From assembly GCF_900406815.1 (NCBI RefSeq), contig NZ_OVCN01000016.1, positions 1 through 64,000 on the forward strand: a DNA stretch of 64,000 nucleotides, read 5' to 3'. The notes under the pieces were generated by a model, which was given only the letters and a program-made list of their open reading frames with translations, was not told the DNA's origin and made no database searches. Below, piece by piece: positions 39,502 to 47,963 of this stretch (its first letter is position 1; every line of letters begins with the position of its first letter). This stretch comes from Acinetobacter haemolyticus (lineage in GTDB: Bacteria > Pseudomonadota > Gammaproteobacteria > Pseudomonadales > Moraxellaceae). A program made the translations under genes and the position numbers.

Positions 39502-41382
39502 ATGAGCGATATGCATTCCCCTACTTCGCAAGTAGCGGCTCTGATTAGCCGAGGCAAAGAACAAGGTTACTTAACTTACGCTGAGGTTAACGATCATCTA
39601 CCAGACTCGATTACAGAAAGTGAGCAGATTGAAGATATTATTCAAATGCTCCAAGACGTCGGTATTCCTGTGCATGAGCGCGCACCAGAAACTGATGACA
39701 CTATGTTTGGTGAATCGACTGAAGCAGCAGATGAAGTTGCTGAAGAAGAAGCTGCTGCCGTATTAGCATCGGTTGAAAGTGAGCCTGGTCGTACTACAGA
39801 TCCAGTACGTATGTACATGCGTGAAATGGGTACGGTTGAACTTTTGACTCGTGAAGGCGAGATCAGTATTGCAAAACGTATCGAAGAAGGTATTCGTGAT
39901 GTTTTGCATTCGATTGCCTACTGGCCAAATGCCGTCGAAGTGGTTTTACAAGAATATAATGACTTTTTAACTGGTGAGCGCCGTCTTGCTGATATTCTCT
40001 CTGGTTATTTAGACCCAGAAACTGACGAAGAAATTCCCGAAGTTCTTGAAGACGAAGCTGAAATCGAGGAAGAAGAAAGCTCAACTTCAACAACCAAAGA
40101 AGTCAAACTTGACGATGATGACGAAGAAGAATCTGAAAGTGATGATGACTCAGAAGGTGATTCGGGCCCTGATCCTGAAGTTGCCAAAGTACGTTTCACT
40201 GAATTAGAAACCGCTTGGAACGAAACTAAAGCAGTTATCGAAAAGCATGGTCGTAACAGTAAAGAAGCTGAGGCTGCGCTTGAAGCGTTAGCGGCTGTAT
40301 TTATGATGTTCAAATTTACCCCGCGTTTATTTGATATCATTTCTGAAATGATTCGTGGTACACATGACCAAATCCGTGCCAATGAGCGTGAAATCATGCG
40401 CTATGCGGTTCGCCGTGGTCGTATGGATCGTACAACTTTCCGTACCACCTTCCCTGAACAAGAATCAAATCCAGCTTGGTTAGATGAGCAAATCGCAAAA
40501 GCCCCAGCGGAAATCAAAGCGCATTTAGAAAAAGTTCGTCCTGATGTGTTGGCATTCCAACAAAAGATTGCTGATATCGAGAAAGAACTTGGCTTGAACG
40601 TGAAAGATATTAAAGATATCTCTAAACGTATGGCTGTAGGTGAAGCGAAAGCACGTCGTGCTAAAAAAGAAATGGTTGAAGCAAACTTACGTTTGGTAAT
40701 TTCGATTGCGAAGAAATATACCAACCGTGGCTTACAGTTCCTTGATCTTATTCAGGAAGGTAACATCGGTTTGATGAAAGCCGTGGACAAGTTTGAATAT
40801 CGTCGCGGTTATAAATTCTCCACCTATGCAACTTGGTGGATTCGTCAGGCGATTACGCGTTCAATCGCGGATCAGGCACGTACTATTCGTATTCCAGTCC
40901 ACATGATTGAAACCATTAACAAAATCAACCGTGTGTCTCGCCAACTTCTTCAAGAAATGGGTCGTGAACCGACTCCTGAAGAATTAGGTGAACGTCTGGA
41001 AATGGACGAAGTTAAAGTTCGTAAAGTGCTTAAAATCGCGAAAGAACCGATTTCGATGGAAACACCGATTGGTGATGATGAAGATTCGCATCTTGGTGAC
41101 TTCATTGAGGATTCGAACATCACTTCTCCAGTGGATGCTGCGACCTCAGAAGGCTTAAAAGAAGCGACACGTGAAGTCCTAGAGAACTTAACTGAACGTG
41201 AAGCGAAAGTATTGAAAATGCGTTTTGGTATCGATATGCCAACCGATCATACTTTAGAGGAAGTCGGTAAACAGTTTGATGTAACACGTGAGCGTATTCG
41301 TCAGATCGAAGCCAAAGCGTTACGTAAGCTGCGCCACCCTTCTCGCTCAGAACACTTACGTTCATTCTTGGAAAACGACTAA
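39502..41382 (+). CDS. rpoD: RNA polymerase sigma-70 factor RpoD
   Basis: The primary sigma factor, 626 residues. Region 1.1 (1-~80, [20 protein letters not shown]) and region 1.2 ([20 protein letters not shown]) are followed by a very acidic non-conserved linker (~180-230, [20 protein letters not shown]). Regions 2.1-2.4 have [16 protein letters not shown] and [16 protein letters not shown]; region 4.2 has [20 protein letters not shown]. It directs RNA polymerase to housekeeping promoters. ATG 39502 is used. A long hairpin lies behind the stop codon. Confidence 0.98.
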   Translation: MSDMHSPTSQVAALISRGKEQGYLTYAEVNDHLPDSITESEQIEDIIQMLQDVGIPVHERAPETDDTMFGESTEAADEVAEEEAAAVLASVESEPGRTTDPVRMYMREMGTVELLTREGEISIAKRIEEGIRDVLHSIAYWPNAVEVVLQEYNDFLTGERRLADILSGYLDPETDEEIPEVLEDEAEIEEEESSTSTTKEVKLDDDDEEESESDDDSEGDSGPDPEVAKVRFTELETAWNETKAVIEKHGRNSKEAEAALEALAAVFMMFKFTPRLFDIISEMIRGTHDQIRANEREIMRYAVRRGRMDRTTFRTTFPEQESNPAWLDEQIAKAPAEIKAHLEKVRPDVLAFQQKIADIEKELGLNVKDIKDISKRMAVGEAKARRAKKEMVEANLRLVISIAKKYTNRGLQFLDLIQEGNIGLMKAVDKFEYRRGYKFSTYATWWIRQAITRSIADQARTIRIPVHMIETINKINRVSRQLLQEMGREPTPEELGERLEMDEVKVRKVLKIAKEPISMETPIGDDEDSHLGDFIEDSNITSPVDAATSEGLKEATREVLENLTEREAKVLKMRFGIDMPTDHTLEEVGKQFDVTRERIRQIEAKALRKLRHPSRSEHLRSFLEND

Positions 41383-41390
41383 TCTTAGGG

Positions 41391-41428
41391 AAGTCCTGAG
41401 TGATGGTTCCAGCCATTACTCAGGACTT
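41391..41428 (+). other. Long hairpin behind rpoD
   Basis: 16-bp stem with one G-U pair (41391-41406 and 41413-41428), core AAGTCCTGAGT / ACTCAGGACTT, loop TTCCAG. No T-run follows, so it may stabilise the rpoD mRNA 3' end or act as a processing site. A second hairpin follows at 41470-41491 (GCGCCTGCA / TGCAGGCG) with a weak T-run, so some transcripts may end there. Confidence 0.65.
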
Positions 41429-41511
41429 GAAGTTCAATACTTTATCCCCATTTATGTATTAGATCATAAGCGCCTGCACTGATGCAGGCGTTTCAAATTA
41501 AGAGGTTGCTC

Positions 41512-41799
41512 ATGTTAGACCGCACTCCTTCTCGTGAATTGCAAGAACATCTTTGGGTTTTCCCAATGGACTATCCAATCAAATTGATTGGTAATGCAGG
41601 GGATGAACTTCGAGTAGCTGTTGTTGATATTTTGCAGAAGCACTTCCCTGAATTTGATGGTGACTCAATTAAAGTCCAACCTTCACGTACAGGTAAATAT
41701 CATTCTTTGACAGCGCAATTGCGTTTTGAAGAATTAGAACAAGTTCATGCTTTATACGCTGACCTTGCAGCATGTCCTTTAATTAAGACAGCGCTTTAA
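41512..41799 (+). CDS. ybeD: DUF493 / YbeD family protein
   Basis: A 95-residue protein with an ACT-like alpha/beta fold. It has FPMDYPIKLIGNAGDEL and VQPSRTGKYHSLTAQLRFE, characteristic of YbeD. It is encoded directly before lipB, as in many gammaproteobacteria, where it has been suggested to regulate lipoate metabolism; no activity is proven. ATG 41512 has AGAGG six bases upstream and gives the family length; an earlier ATG at 41482 lacks one. Confidence 0.9.
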   Translation: MLDRTPSRELQEHLWVFPMDYPIKLIGNAGDELRVAVVDILQKHFPEFDGDSIKVQPSRTGKYHSLTAQLRFEELEQVHALYADLAACPLIKTAL

Positions 41800-41802
41800 T
41801 AG

Positions 41803-41837
41803 AAAAATCCAAAATGCGAAAGTGTTTTGGATTTTTT
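41803..41837 (+). terminator. Terminator between ybeD and lipB
   Basis: 12-bp stem AAAAATCCAAAA / TTTTGGATTTTT with T-run. It suggests that ybeD and lipB are at least partly uncoupled here. Confidence 0.85.
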
Positions 41838-41971
41838 CTTTTAGCTTAGAATAATCATAATAATCGAATGTTTTCGGCCAATTTTATAAAAGATGACTAT
41901 TTATCTTTCTCAAATGATTAGATAATCAATGCCAAGATAAAAACTGCACCAATCGAAGGAAAAATGTTGTA

Positions 41972-42625
41972 ATGAACTTTGAGAAGCCCTCATTAATCAT
42001 TCGCTGTTTCAAAGACCTCCAAGACTACACTGACCGATTTGAAGCGATGAAAAATTTCACCGAAAATCGAGATGCGGATAGTCCTGATGAAATTTGGTTA
42101 TTACAACATCATGACGTACTCACTCAGGGACAAGCAGGCAAAGCAGAGCACATTTTAATTCCCAGCCATATACCAATTGTACAAACAGATCGTGGTGGTC
42201 AAGTCACGTGGCATGGTCAAGGACAATTAGTGGCTTACTTCTTGTTTGATTTAAATCGTTTGAAATGGAATGTTCGTACCCTCGTTAGTTTTGCCGAACA
42301 AGCAATGATTGATGTGCTTAAACAATACAATATTACTGCTTATGCCAAAGCTGACGCACCTGGTGTATATGTAGAGGAGCGTAAGATCGGTTCACTTGGC
42401 TTTAAAATTCGTCGAGGTCGGAGTTATCATGGTTTGTCTCTTAATATTGATTGTAGTTTAACAGGCTTTCAAACCATTAATCCTTGTGGATATGCGGGTT
42501 TAGAGATGGTACGCTTGCAAGACTTACTACAGGATTATCCAAACTTTGAGCAACTTTGTGAGGATTTTGCGCACTATTTACAAAATACAAATTTGTTTCA
42601 TGACCTTGTAGTCAAATCTGAATAA
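41972..42625 (+). CDS. lipB: Lipoyl(octanoyl) transferase LipB
   Basis: A 217-residue enzyme that moves octanoate from acyl carrier protein to lipoyl domains such as those of SucB. Motifs: [38 protein letters not shown] with the catalytic Lys, and [10 protein letters not shown] with the catalytic Cys. Length is normal. ATG 41972 is used, with AGGA about 11 bases upstream. Confidence 0.96.
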   Translation: MNFEKPSLIIRCFKDLQDYTDRFEAMKNFTENRDADSPDEIWLLQHHDVLTQGQAGKAEHILIPSHIPIVQTDRGGQVTWHGQGQLVAYFLFDLNRLKWNVRTLVSFAEQAMIDVLKQYNITAYAKADAPGVYVEERKIGSLGFKIRRGRSYHGLSLNIDCSLTGFQTINPCGYAGLEMVRLQDLLQDYPNFEQLCEDFAHYLQNTNLFHDLVVKSE

Positions 42626-42707
42626 TTTGCTTTTCAATTCAAACAAAATAAATTAGAGTAAATACTCTAAATTAGCTTTTTGCATAATTTTAACAAGGGA
42701 TACGCAA

Positions 42708-43241
42708 GTGATTTCAAGCAAAGCAGTGAAGCCCACCTTGCAATTTGCCTACGTCAAACTCATGATGGATGTTGTTGGTCGTGGTTTAGTCATGGCAAGT
42801 CAAGTGGATGATGAAGTACATGAGGAAGTATCAAAATTTCCTATCGGTTTTGTACTTTCGATGAATGTTTTCCCCAATGGACCTGCATTTATTGCAAAAG
42901 TAACCGAAGAAAAAACGCTGGAACTTGTATCCAATTACAAAGGTAAGCCAGATTTAACCATCACCTTTAAGCATCTGACCCATGCATTTTTAGTGTTCTC
43001 ATTTCAAGAGAGTACGGCACAAGCATTTGCCAATGACCGCATGATTGCCGATGGTGATCTATCTAATGCAATCCGTCTCGTTCGTTGTTTAAATAAAATG
43101 GAAGCATTAATCCTACCAAAATTAGTTGCTTCACTCGCGGTAAAACGCTACCCAGCTGAATTGACATTAAAAGAAAAATTCACGGGTGCAAAGAATATCT
43201 ATCTTAAAGTCGCTAAATCATATCTCAAACGGAGCGCATAA
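42708..43241 (+). CDS. Conserved protein, SCP2-like sterol-carrier fold suspected
   Basis: A 177-residue protein with no signal peptide or clear catalytic motif. The alpha/beta pattern around PIGFVLSMNVFPNGPAFIAK and KPDLTITFKHLTHAFLVFSF (hydrophobic ligand-binding-like) resembles SCP2-type sterol-carrier domains, but this is a weak call. The start is GTG 42708 with AAGGGA eight bases upstream. It ends one base before the alcohol dehydrogenase start codon, so the two are translationally coupled and probably act on the same, possibly lipophilic, substrate. Confidence 0.7.
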   Translation: MISSKAVKPTLQFAYVKLMMDVVGRGLVMASQVDDEVHEEVSKFPIGFVLSMNVFPNGPAFIAKVTEEKTLELVSNYKGKPDLTITFKHLTHAFLVFSFQESTAQAFANDRMIADGDLSNAIRLVRCLNKMEALILPKLVASLAVKRYPAELTLKEKFTGAKNIYLKVAKSYLKRSA

Positions 43242-43242
43242 C

Positions 43243-44427
43243 ATGGCTAAGCCTTATTACGAGTTTTTCTGTCCTGTAAAAGTCATTGCTGGTAACGCTG
43301 CGTTAGAGCATATTCCTTTTGAACTTGCAGCTTTAGGTGCAAAACGCCCAATGATCATTACGGATAAAGGCGTTCGTGCAAATGGTTTACTTAACCCGAT
43401 TGAAGCAGCATTCAGTACTACAGATGCTGTAATCGGTGCAATTTTTGATGATGTTCCACCTGACTCAAGTCTAGAAGTAGTTCGCTCAGCTGCTGAAACT
43501 TATCGCACACAAAATTGTGATGCCATTATTGCCATTGGTGGCGGTTCAGTGATTGATACGTCTAAAGCGACCAATATTTTGGTATCTGAAGGCGGTAATG
43601 ATTTACTACAGTACTCAGGTGCACACAATCTACCGAAGCCACTTAAACCATTTTTCGTCATTCCAACCACTTCAGGTACAGGTTCTGAAGTCACGATGGT
43701 TGCTGTAGTGTCCGATACTCAGCGCAATGTGAAGCTGGCTTTTGCTTCTTATTATTTGATGCCTCATGCTGCGATCTTAGATCCACGTATGACCATGACT
43801 TTGCCACCGCATTTAACAGCAATGACAGGTATGGATGCACTCACTCACTGTGTAGAGGCTTATACGTGTTTAGCAGCAAACCCTCTCAGTGATGCATATG
43901 CAAGTGCGGGTATTAAGAAAATCAGTGAAAATCTATTCAAAGTCCTCGACAATCCAAGTGATGCTCAAGGTCGTTTAGAACTTGCACAAGCATCGACAAT
44001 GGCTGGTATCGCATTTTCAAACTCAATGGTCGGTCTCGTTCACTCGCTTGGTCATGCTTTAGGTGCAGTTGCTCACCTCCCTCACGGACTTTGCATGAAC
44101 CTATTCTTGCCATATGTACTCGAATATAACAAAGAGGTAAATGGTCAAAAGATTGGTGAATTATTGCTTCCACTCGCTGGCGCAGACATCTATTCTCAAA
44201 CTTCTGCAAGCCAACGTGCAGACAAAGCCATTGCTACTATTTTGACTATGCGTGATCGTTTACACAGCCTGACGAAATTACCGCGTACTTTGCGAGAAAC
44301 AGGTAAGGTGACTGAAGCTCAACTGGATGAGGTTGCAGAAAAAGCCCTGAATGATGGTTCTATCATTTACAATCCTAAAGAAGCAAATTTCCAAGATCTT
44401 CGTGCTATTTTGCAAAAAGCATGGTAA
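43243..44427 (+). CDS. Iron-containing alcohol dehydrogenase
   Basis: A 394-residue group III alcohol dehydrogenase. The NAD(P)-binding region has AIGGGSVIDTSKA. Metal-binding motifs are GMDALTHCVEAY and HSLGHALGAVAHLPHGLCMN with conserved histidines. It oxidises a primary alcohol or reduces an aldehyde; the substrate is unknown. ATG 43243 has GGAG upstream and follows the preceding gene directly. A terminator lies about 30 bp downstream. Confidence 0.93.
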   Translation: MAKPYYEFFCPVKVIAGNAALEHIPFELAALGAKRPMIITDKGVRANGLLNPIEAAFSTTDAVIGAIFDDVPPDSSLEVVRSAAETYRTQNCDAIIAIGGGSVIDTSKATNILVSEGGNDLLQYSGAHNLPKPLKPFFVIPTTSGTGSEVTMVAVVSDTQRNVKLAFASYYLMPHAAILDPRMTMTLPPHLTAMTGMDALTHCVEAYTCLAANPLSDAYASAGIKKISENLFKVLDNPSDAQGRLELAQASTMAGIAFSNSMVGLVHSLGHALGAVAHLPHGLCMNLFLPYVLEYNKEVNGQKIGELLLPLAGADIYSQTSASQRADKAIATILTMRDRLHSLTKLPRTLRETGKVTEAQLDEVAEKALNDGSIIYNPKEANFQDLRAILQKAW

Positions 44428-44456
44428 TGCCTTTCTTAGCTAGATAAATCTTGAGT

Positions 44457-44522
44457 AAAAAAGCCTCGACTCACTTAGCTTTACATAATGATCCATGTAA
44501 ATTTAAGGTTCGGGGCTTTTTT
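44457..44522 (+). terminator. Branched terminator after the alcohol dehydrogenase gene
   Basis: Outer stem of AAAAAAGCC (44457-44465) with GGCTTTTTT (44514-44522), extended by four pairs, encloses an inner perfect stem TTTACAT / ATGTAAA (44480-44486, 44495-44501). It ends in a T-run. Confidence 0.8.
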
Positions 44523-44655
44523 ATGGCAAATGAACCCATAATTCATCGATTTTTCACCCAATTTGGCAAAAAAATTGCTAAAAATACAGAAAAGTGCTGA
44601 CAATTTACGCCAAATTAGGATAGATTGGCGCACTTCGCTTTTTTTTCTGTAGGGG

Positions 44656-44680
44656 GGATCATTTTTGTCTCAAATGATCC
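44656..44680 (+). other. Hairpin in the leader of the APC permease gene
   Basis: Perfect 9-bp inverted repeat GGATCATTT / AAATGATCC, loop TTGTCTC, 45 bp before the start codon. A regulatory RNA element or operator is possible; nothing further can be said. Confidence 0.5.
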
Positions 44681-44725
44681 TTAAACCATAGCTGATCCTT
44701 GATCAACGATATGAGGATAACGCCG

Positions 44726-46123
44726 TTGACAAACATCTCTGGGACTCAATCAGCAGCTAAACTGCAAAAAACATTAGGTCTATGGCATGTCATAATTATT
44801 GGCTTAGCTTATGTTCAGCCAATGACATTATTTGATACTTTCGGTCTCGTATCCGAAGCAAGTAATCACCATGTTCCCACCTCTTATATCTTCGCACTTG
44901 TTGCCATTTTGCTAACTTCAATTAGCTATGGGCATATGATCCGACGTTATCCTTCGTCTGGCTCTGCCTATACTTATGCACAAAAATCGATTCATCCGAA
45001 CGTCGGTTTTATGGTGGGCTGGTCATCGTGGTTGGATTACCTACTCTCTCCTATGGTGAATATCATTCTTGCTGTCATTTATTTGACCGCATTATTTCCT
45101 GATATCAACCATTGGGTATGGGTATTGGTACTTACTGCTTTCATGACGGGTGTTAATTTAAGGGGTGCACGATTTGTTGCGAACTTTAACAGCTGGATCG
45201 TGTTAGTACAGTTACTGGTAATTGGAACGTTTACCTATTTGGTGTATAGCAAATTACAAATGGGAATGAATGCGGATGGTCCTATCACCGCAGAAACTCG
45301 TTATCAACTTTGGACTTTAGAGCCATTTTGGAACGAACTCACATCAGTGGGTGCACTGATCACAGGTGCAACTTTACTATGTTTCTCATTTACGGGATTT
45401 GACTCGCTGAGTTCACTTGCTGAAGAAACCAAAGACACTGAAAAGACATTGCCTAAAGCAATTTTCTTAACTGCATTATTTGCAGGCGTAATCTTCATTA
45501 TCAGTACGTATTTCATTCAGCTTTATTTCCCTGGTAATCCAAGCAGTTACTTTAAAGATATTGCTGAAACACAACCAGAAATCCTATTACTCGTGGGTGG
45601 ATCGCTGTTCCAATCTTATGTACTTGCGTTTGCAATTATTACGGTAATGGCTTCAGGCATTTCAGCTCATGCAGGTGTTTCACGTCTTATGTATGTTATG
45701 GGTCGTGACGGCATTATTAACAAAAAGATTTTTGGTCATATCAGTCCAAAAACATTTACTCCATCTTATAACATCTTGATTGTCGGTCTCGTAGCATTAT
45801 CTGCGGGCTTTATGGATCTAGATATTGTAATTTCGATGATTAGTTTTGGTGCTTTAACCGCATTTACCTTTGTAAATCTATCGGTTATTTCTCGTTATGC
45901 ACTTCGAGATGGCCGTACCAAAACATTGAAAGAAATCATCAATTATGTCGTTATTCCGTTATGTGGTTTTATCAGTATCTTTGCCTTATGGCTAGAAATT
46001 GAAGAAACTGCATTGAAATACGGTTTATGGTGGGCAATGTTTGGGGTGCTATATTTAGGCTATAAAACAAAAGGCTTTAAATATACCGCTCCACAATACA
46101 ATGAGTTTGATGACAAGCATTAA
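44726..46123 (+). CDS. APC-family amino acid permease
   Basis: A ~465-residue transporter with about twelve membrane segments. The first segment has the APC-type LGLWHVIIIGLAYVQPMTLF, and the segment starting YPSSGSAYTYAQKSIHPNVG is typical of the amino acid/polyamine/organocation superfamily. The substrate is unknown. The start is uncertain: GAGG lies nine bases before TTG 44726, which I chose; an in-frame ATG at 44711 has no ribosome-binding site and itself overlaps that GAGG. Confidence 0.9.
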   Translation: MTNISGTQSAAKLQKTLGLWHVIIIGLAYVQPMTLFDTFGLVSEASNHHVPTSYIFALVAILLTSISYGHMIRRYPSSGSAYTYAQKSIHPNVGFMVGWSSWLDYLLSPMVNIILAVIYLTALFPDINHWVWVLVLTAFMTGVNLRGARFVANFNSWIVLVQLLVIGTFTYLVYSKLQMGMNADGPITAETRYQLWTLEPFWNELTSVGALITGATLLCFSFTGFDSLSSLAEETKDTEKTLPKAIFLTALFAGVIFIISTYFIQLYFPGNPSSYFKDIAETQPEILLLVGGSLFQSYVLAFAIITVMASGISAHAGVSRLMYVMGRDGIINKKIFGHISPKTFTPSYNILIVGLVALSAGFMDLDIVISMISFGALTAFTFVNLSVISRYALRDGRTKTLKEIINYVVIPLCGFISIFALWLEIEETALKYGLWWAMFGVLYLGYKTKGFKYTAPQYNEFDDKH

Positions 46124-46146
46124 TTTGCTTCTCATTTAGTTCATTT

Positions 46147-46179
46147 AAAAAGGTGCAGTTTTACAACTGCACCTTTTTT
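46147..46179. terminator. Bidirectional terminator
   Basis: 14-bp stem (46147-46160 and 46165-46178) with core GGTGCAGTT / AACTGCACC and loop TTAC, between the convergent permease and flavodoxin genes. Confidence 0.93.
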
Positions 46180-46182
46180 GTA

Positions 46183-46740
46183 TTATGCAGAAGCTAAACG
46201 CTCCACGACATCCTTGACACGTTGTGCATAATGTTTAGCCGTTTCCAAATCTCCAGAGGGAATCTCATCAATACTCGCATCCGAAGGCGATTGCACCAAC
46301 AACCCTACTGATCCACCTAGATTATTCACATCTTCTCGTTTTGCTGCTTTGGTATTGGCTGGAAGTAAACCTAAGCTGACCCATATTCCACCATGCTGTG
46401 AAGCCAAAGTCTGTAATTGTATGAGGGTCACTTGCTTATCACCATTTAAGCTTGCACTGTTGGTGAAACCTGCAAAAACTTTGTCTTGCCAACCACGCGT
46501 AAACCAGATCTTTGATGATGCATCAGCAAATTTCTTAAATTGCCACGGTGCAGCGGCCATGTAGGTGGGTGTCCCGAACACGATCCCTTGTGCATCACTT
46601 AAAGTCTGCCAATCTTGTTCCGTAATTTCACCATTTTGATCAATCTCGATTAACGTTGCATCAATTGCGTGAGCAAAAGTTTCAGCAACGACCTTGGTAT
46701 GACCATAGCCAGAGTAATAAACCACTGCAATTTTTGTCAT
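46183..46740 (-). CDS. Flavodoxin-like NAD(P)H-dependent reductase
   Basis: A 185-residue protein of the flavodoxin/WrbA type. The FMN phosphate-binding loop is YYSGYGHTKVVAE at residues ~8-20, and FGTPTYMAAAPWQFKKFADASS binds the isoalloxazine ring. It probably reduces quinones or related compounds. ATG 46740 has AGGTGAA upstream; a longer frame from 46770 is unsupported. It is divergent from an HxlR regulator gene, with a palindrome between them. Confidence 0.9.
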   Translation of the reverse strand: MTKIAVVYYSGYGHTKVVAETFAHAIDATLIEIDQNGEITEQDWQTLSDAQGIVFGTPTYMAAAPWQFKKFADASSKIWFTRGWQDKVFAGFTNSASLNGDKQVTLIQLQTLASQHGGIWVSLGLLPANTKAAKREDVNNLGGSVGLLVQSPSDASIDEIPSGDLETAKHYAQRVKDVVERLASA

Positions 46741-46803
46741 GAGTTCACCTAGTGTTTTTAAAAATTTCAATTTAATGATATATTTTAGAAACTAGGTGTC
46801 AAT

Positions 46804-46823
46804 TAGTTACCAATAGGTAACTA
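46804..46823. promoter_or_regulatory. Palindromic operator candidate for the HxlR regulator
   Basis: Perfect inverted repeat TAGTTACC, AATA, GGTAACTA in the 117-bp region between the divergent flavodoxin and HxlR genes. A partial related half-site (AACTAGGTG) lies next to it at ~46791-46799. HxlR proteins bind such dyads and typically control divergent oxidoreductase genes. Confidence 0.65.
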
Positions 46824-46857
46824 GGAAACTTAAATAGAAAATTTGTGGGTGTTAAAG

Positions 46858-47238
46858 ATGATTAACGACTTGAAATATAATGTTTATCAGCAACATTGCC
46901 CTGCTCGATTATTTTTTGAAAAAATTGCAGATAAATGGGTTTTATTGATCATCAATGTATTGGCAAAAGAGAGTCAGCACTTTAATTTGCTTAAAAAGAA
47001 CATCGAAGGAATTTCACCAAAGGTGCTTTCACAAAAATTAAAAATGCTTGAGCGAGATGGTTTTATTGAAAGACAAGTCCAAAATACTTCCCCAATTCGT
47101 GTGGAGTACTCATTGACCGCTTTAGGTTTAGAAGTTGCAGAAATGGCATTTCAGTTAAAAGATTGGGCTGAAAGTAATATCGAACAGATTATTTATGCAC
47201 AACAACGCTTTGATGCTATTCAGGCGAAAATAGAATAA
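46858..47238 (+). CDS. HxlR-family transcriptional regulator
   Basis: A 126-residue single-domain winged helix protein. It has the HxlR signature CPARLFFEKIADKWVLLIINVL with the redox-sensitive-type N-terminal Cys, and SPKVLSQKLKMLERDGFIER in the recognition and wing region. Such proteins sense quinones, aldehydes or electrophiles. ATG 46858 is chosen; a TTG at 46843 is unlikely. It should repress or activate the divergent flavodoxin gene. Confidence 0.9.
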   Translation: MINDLKYNVYQQHCPARLFFEKIADKWVLLIINVLAKESQHFNLLKKNIEGISPKVLSQKLKMLERDGFIERQVQNTSPIRVEYSLTALGLEVAEMAFQLKDWAESNIEQIIYAQQRFDAIQAKIE

Positions 47239-47263
47239 TTCAGTAAACTTCGTCTGTATCTGC

Positions 47264-47289
47264 AACCTCTGATTACTATTACAGAGGTT
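47264..47289. terminator. Hairpin between the HxlR and trmL genes
   Basis: Perfect 8-bp inverted repeat AACCTCTG / CAGAGGTT, loop of 10. There is no clear T-run on either strand, so terminator function is uncertain. Confidence 0.45.
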
Positions 47290-47386
47290 GAAAACATCAA
47301 GCAGTGAACAAACTGCCCTTAATTTGCAAAGCAAACACGGCAGCAGAGAATAAGAGCAGTAAAAAATACCCCAATATCTACTCCCA

Positions 47387-47857
47387 TCAGAGCTGTTTAA
47401 AGCCCTGCTGTCTCCACGCTTCGTAAACAATGACTGCGGTTGCGTTCGACAGGTTTAAGCTTCGGGAGTTTTCAGCCATTGGCAGACGAATCCACTGTTC
47501 TTGTGGGAACATCAAGCGAACTTGCTCAGGCAAACCACGGGTTTCAGGTCCCATCAACAATGCAACAGGACGGTTAAGATCAACTGTATGTGGTGTTGCA
47601 GACCCTTTTGTAGTGAGCGGAAAAACATGTTCCACGCCTTTGGCTTTTAAATCAGCAAGACATAATTCGATATTGTCCCAGATTTGCATTCTCGCCCATT
47701 CGTGATAATCCAAACCTGCACGTTTCAACTTTTTATCATCTAATTCAAAACCTAACGGTCTCACTAGATGGAGTTGCGCACCTGTATTGGCACATAGACG
47801 AATGATATTACCTGTATTCGCTGGAATTTCAGGCTCGTATAGGACGACATGAATCAC
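47387..47857 (-). CDS. trmL: tRNA (cytidine(34)-2'-O)-methyltransferase
   Basis: A 156-residue SPOUT methyltransferase that 2'-O-methylates the wobble base of tRNA-Leu. It starts with [20 protein letters not shown] and has the knotted SAM site [14 protein letters not shown] and [20 protein letters not shown]. The start is GTG at 47857, with the next residues Ile-His-Val; length is normal. An 86-bp MITE-like element lies just upstream. Confidence 0.95.
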   Translation of the reverse strand: MIHVVLYEPEIPANTGNIIRLCANTGAQLHLVRPLGFELDDKKLKRAGLDYHEWARMQIWDNIELCLADLKAKGVEHVFPLTTKGSATPHTVDLNRPVALLMGPETRGLPEQVRLMFPQEQWIRLPMAENSRSLNLSNATAVIVYEAWRQQGFKQL

Positions 47858-47877
47858 AAATTTTCTCTACTTTTCAC

Positions 47878-47963
47878 AATCCCTCCTAGCCTCCCTTTTT
47901 CAAAGGGAGGAACTTCTCTTTTTAAAGAGGTGAGGAGCGGTTATAGCTCCGCAAGGAGAGATT
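47878..47963. mobile_element. MITE/REP-like 86-bp element between trmL and cysG
   Basis: Imperfect terminal inverted repeats AATCCCTCCT (47878-47887) and AGGAGAGATT (47954-47963), nine of ten matching, enclose a perfect 9-bp hairpin CCTCCCTTT / AAAGGGAGG (47890-47898, 47902-47910) and two smaller ones, CTCTTT / AAAGAG and GGAGC / GCTCC. It fills almost the whole intergenic space and abuts the cysG stop codon. From memory, similar sequences are dispersed in Acinetobacter genomes; that needs a genome search. Confidence 0.6.

Noticed and set aside
40005..40397. Minus-strand Ser-rich frame inside rpoD
   Set aside because: Antisense shadow of the acidic RpoD linker (GAA/GAT codons read as TTC/ATC and TCN).
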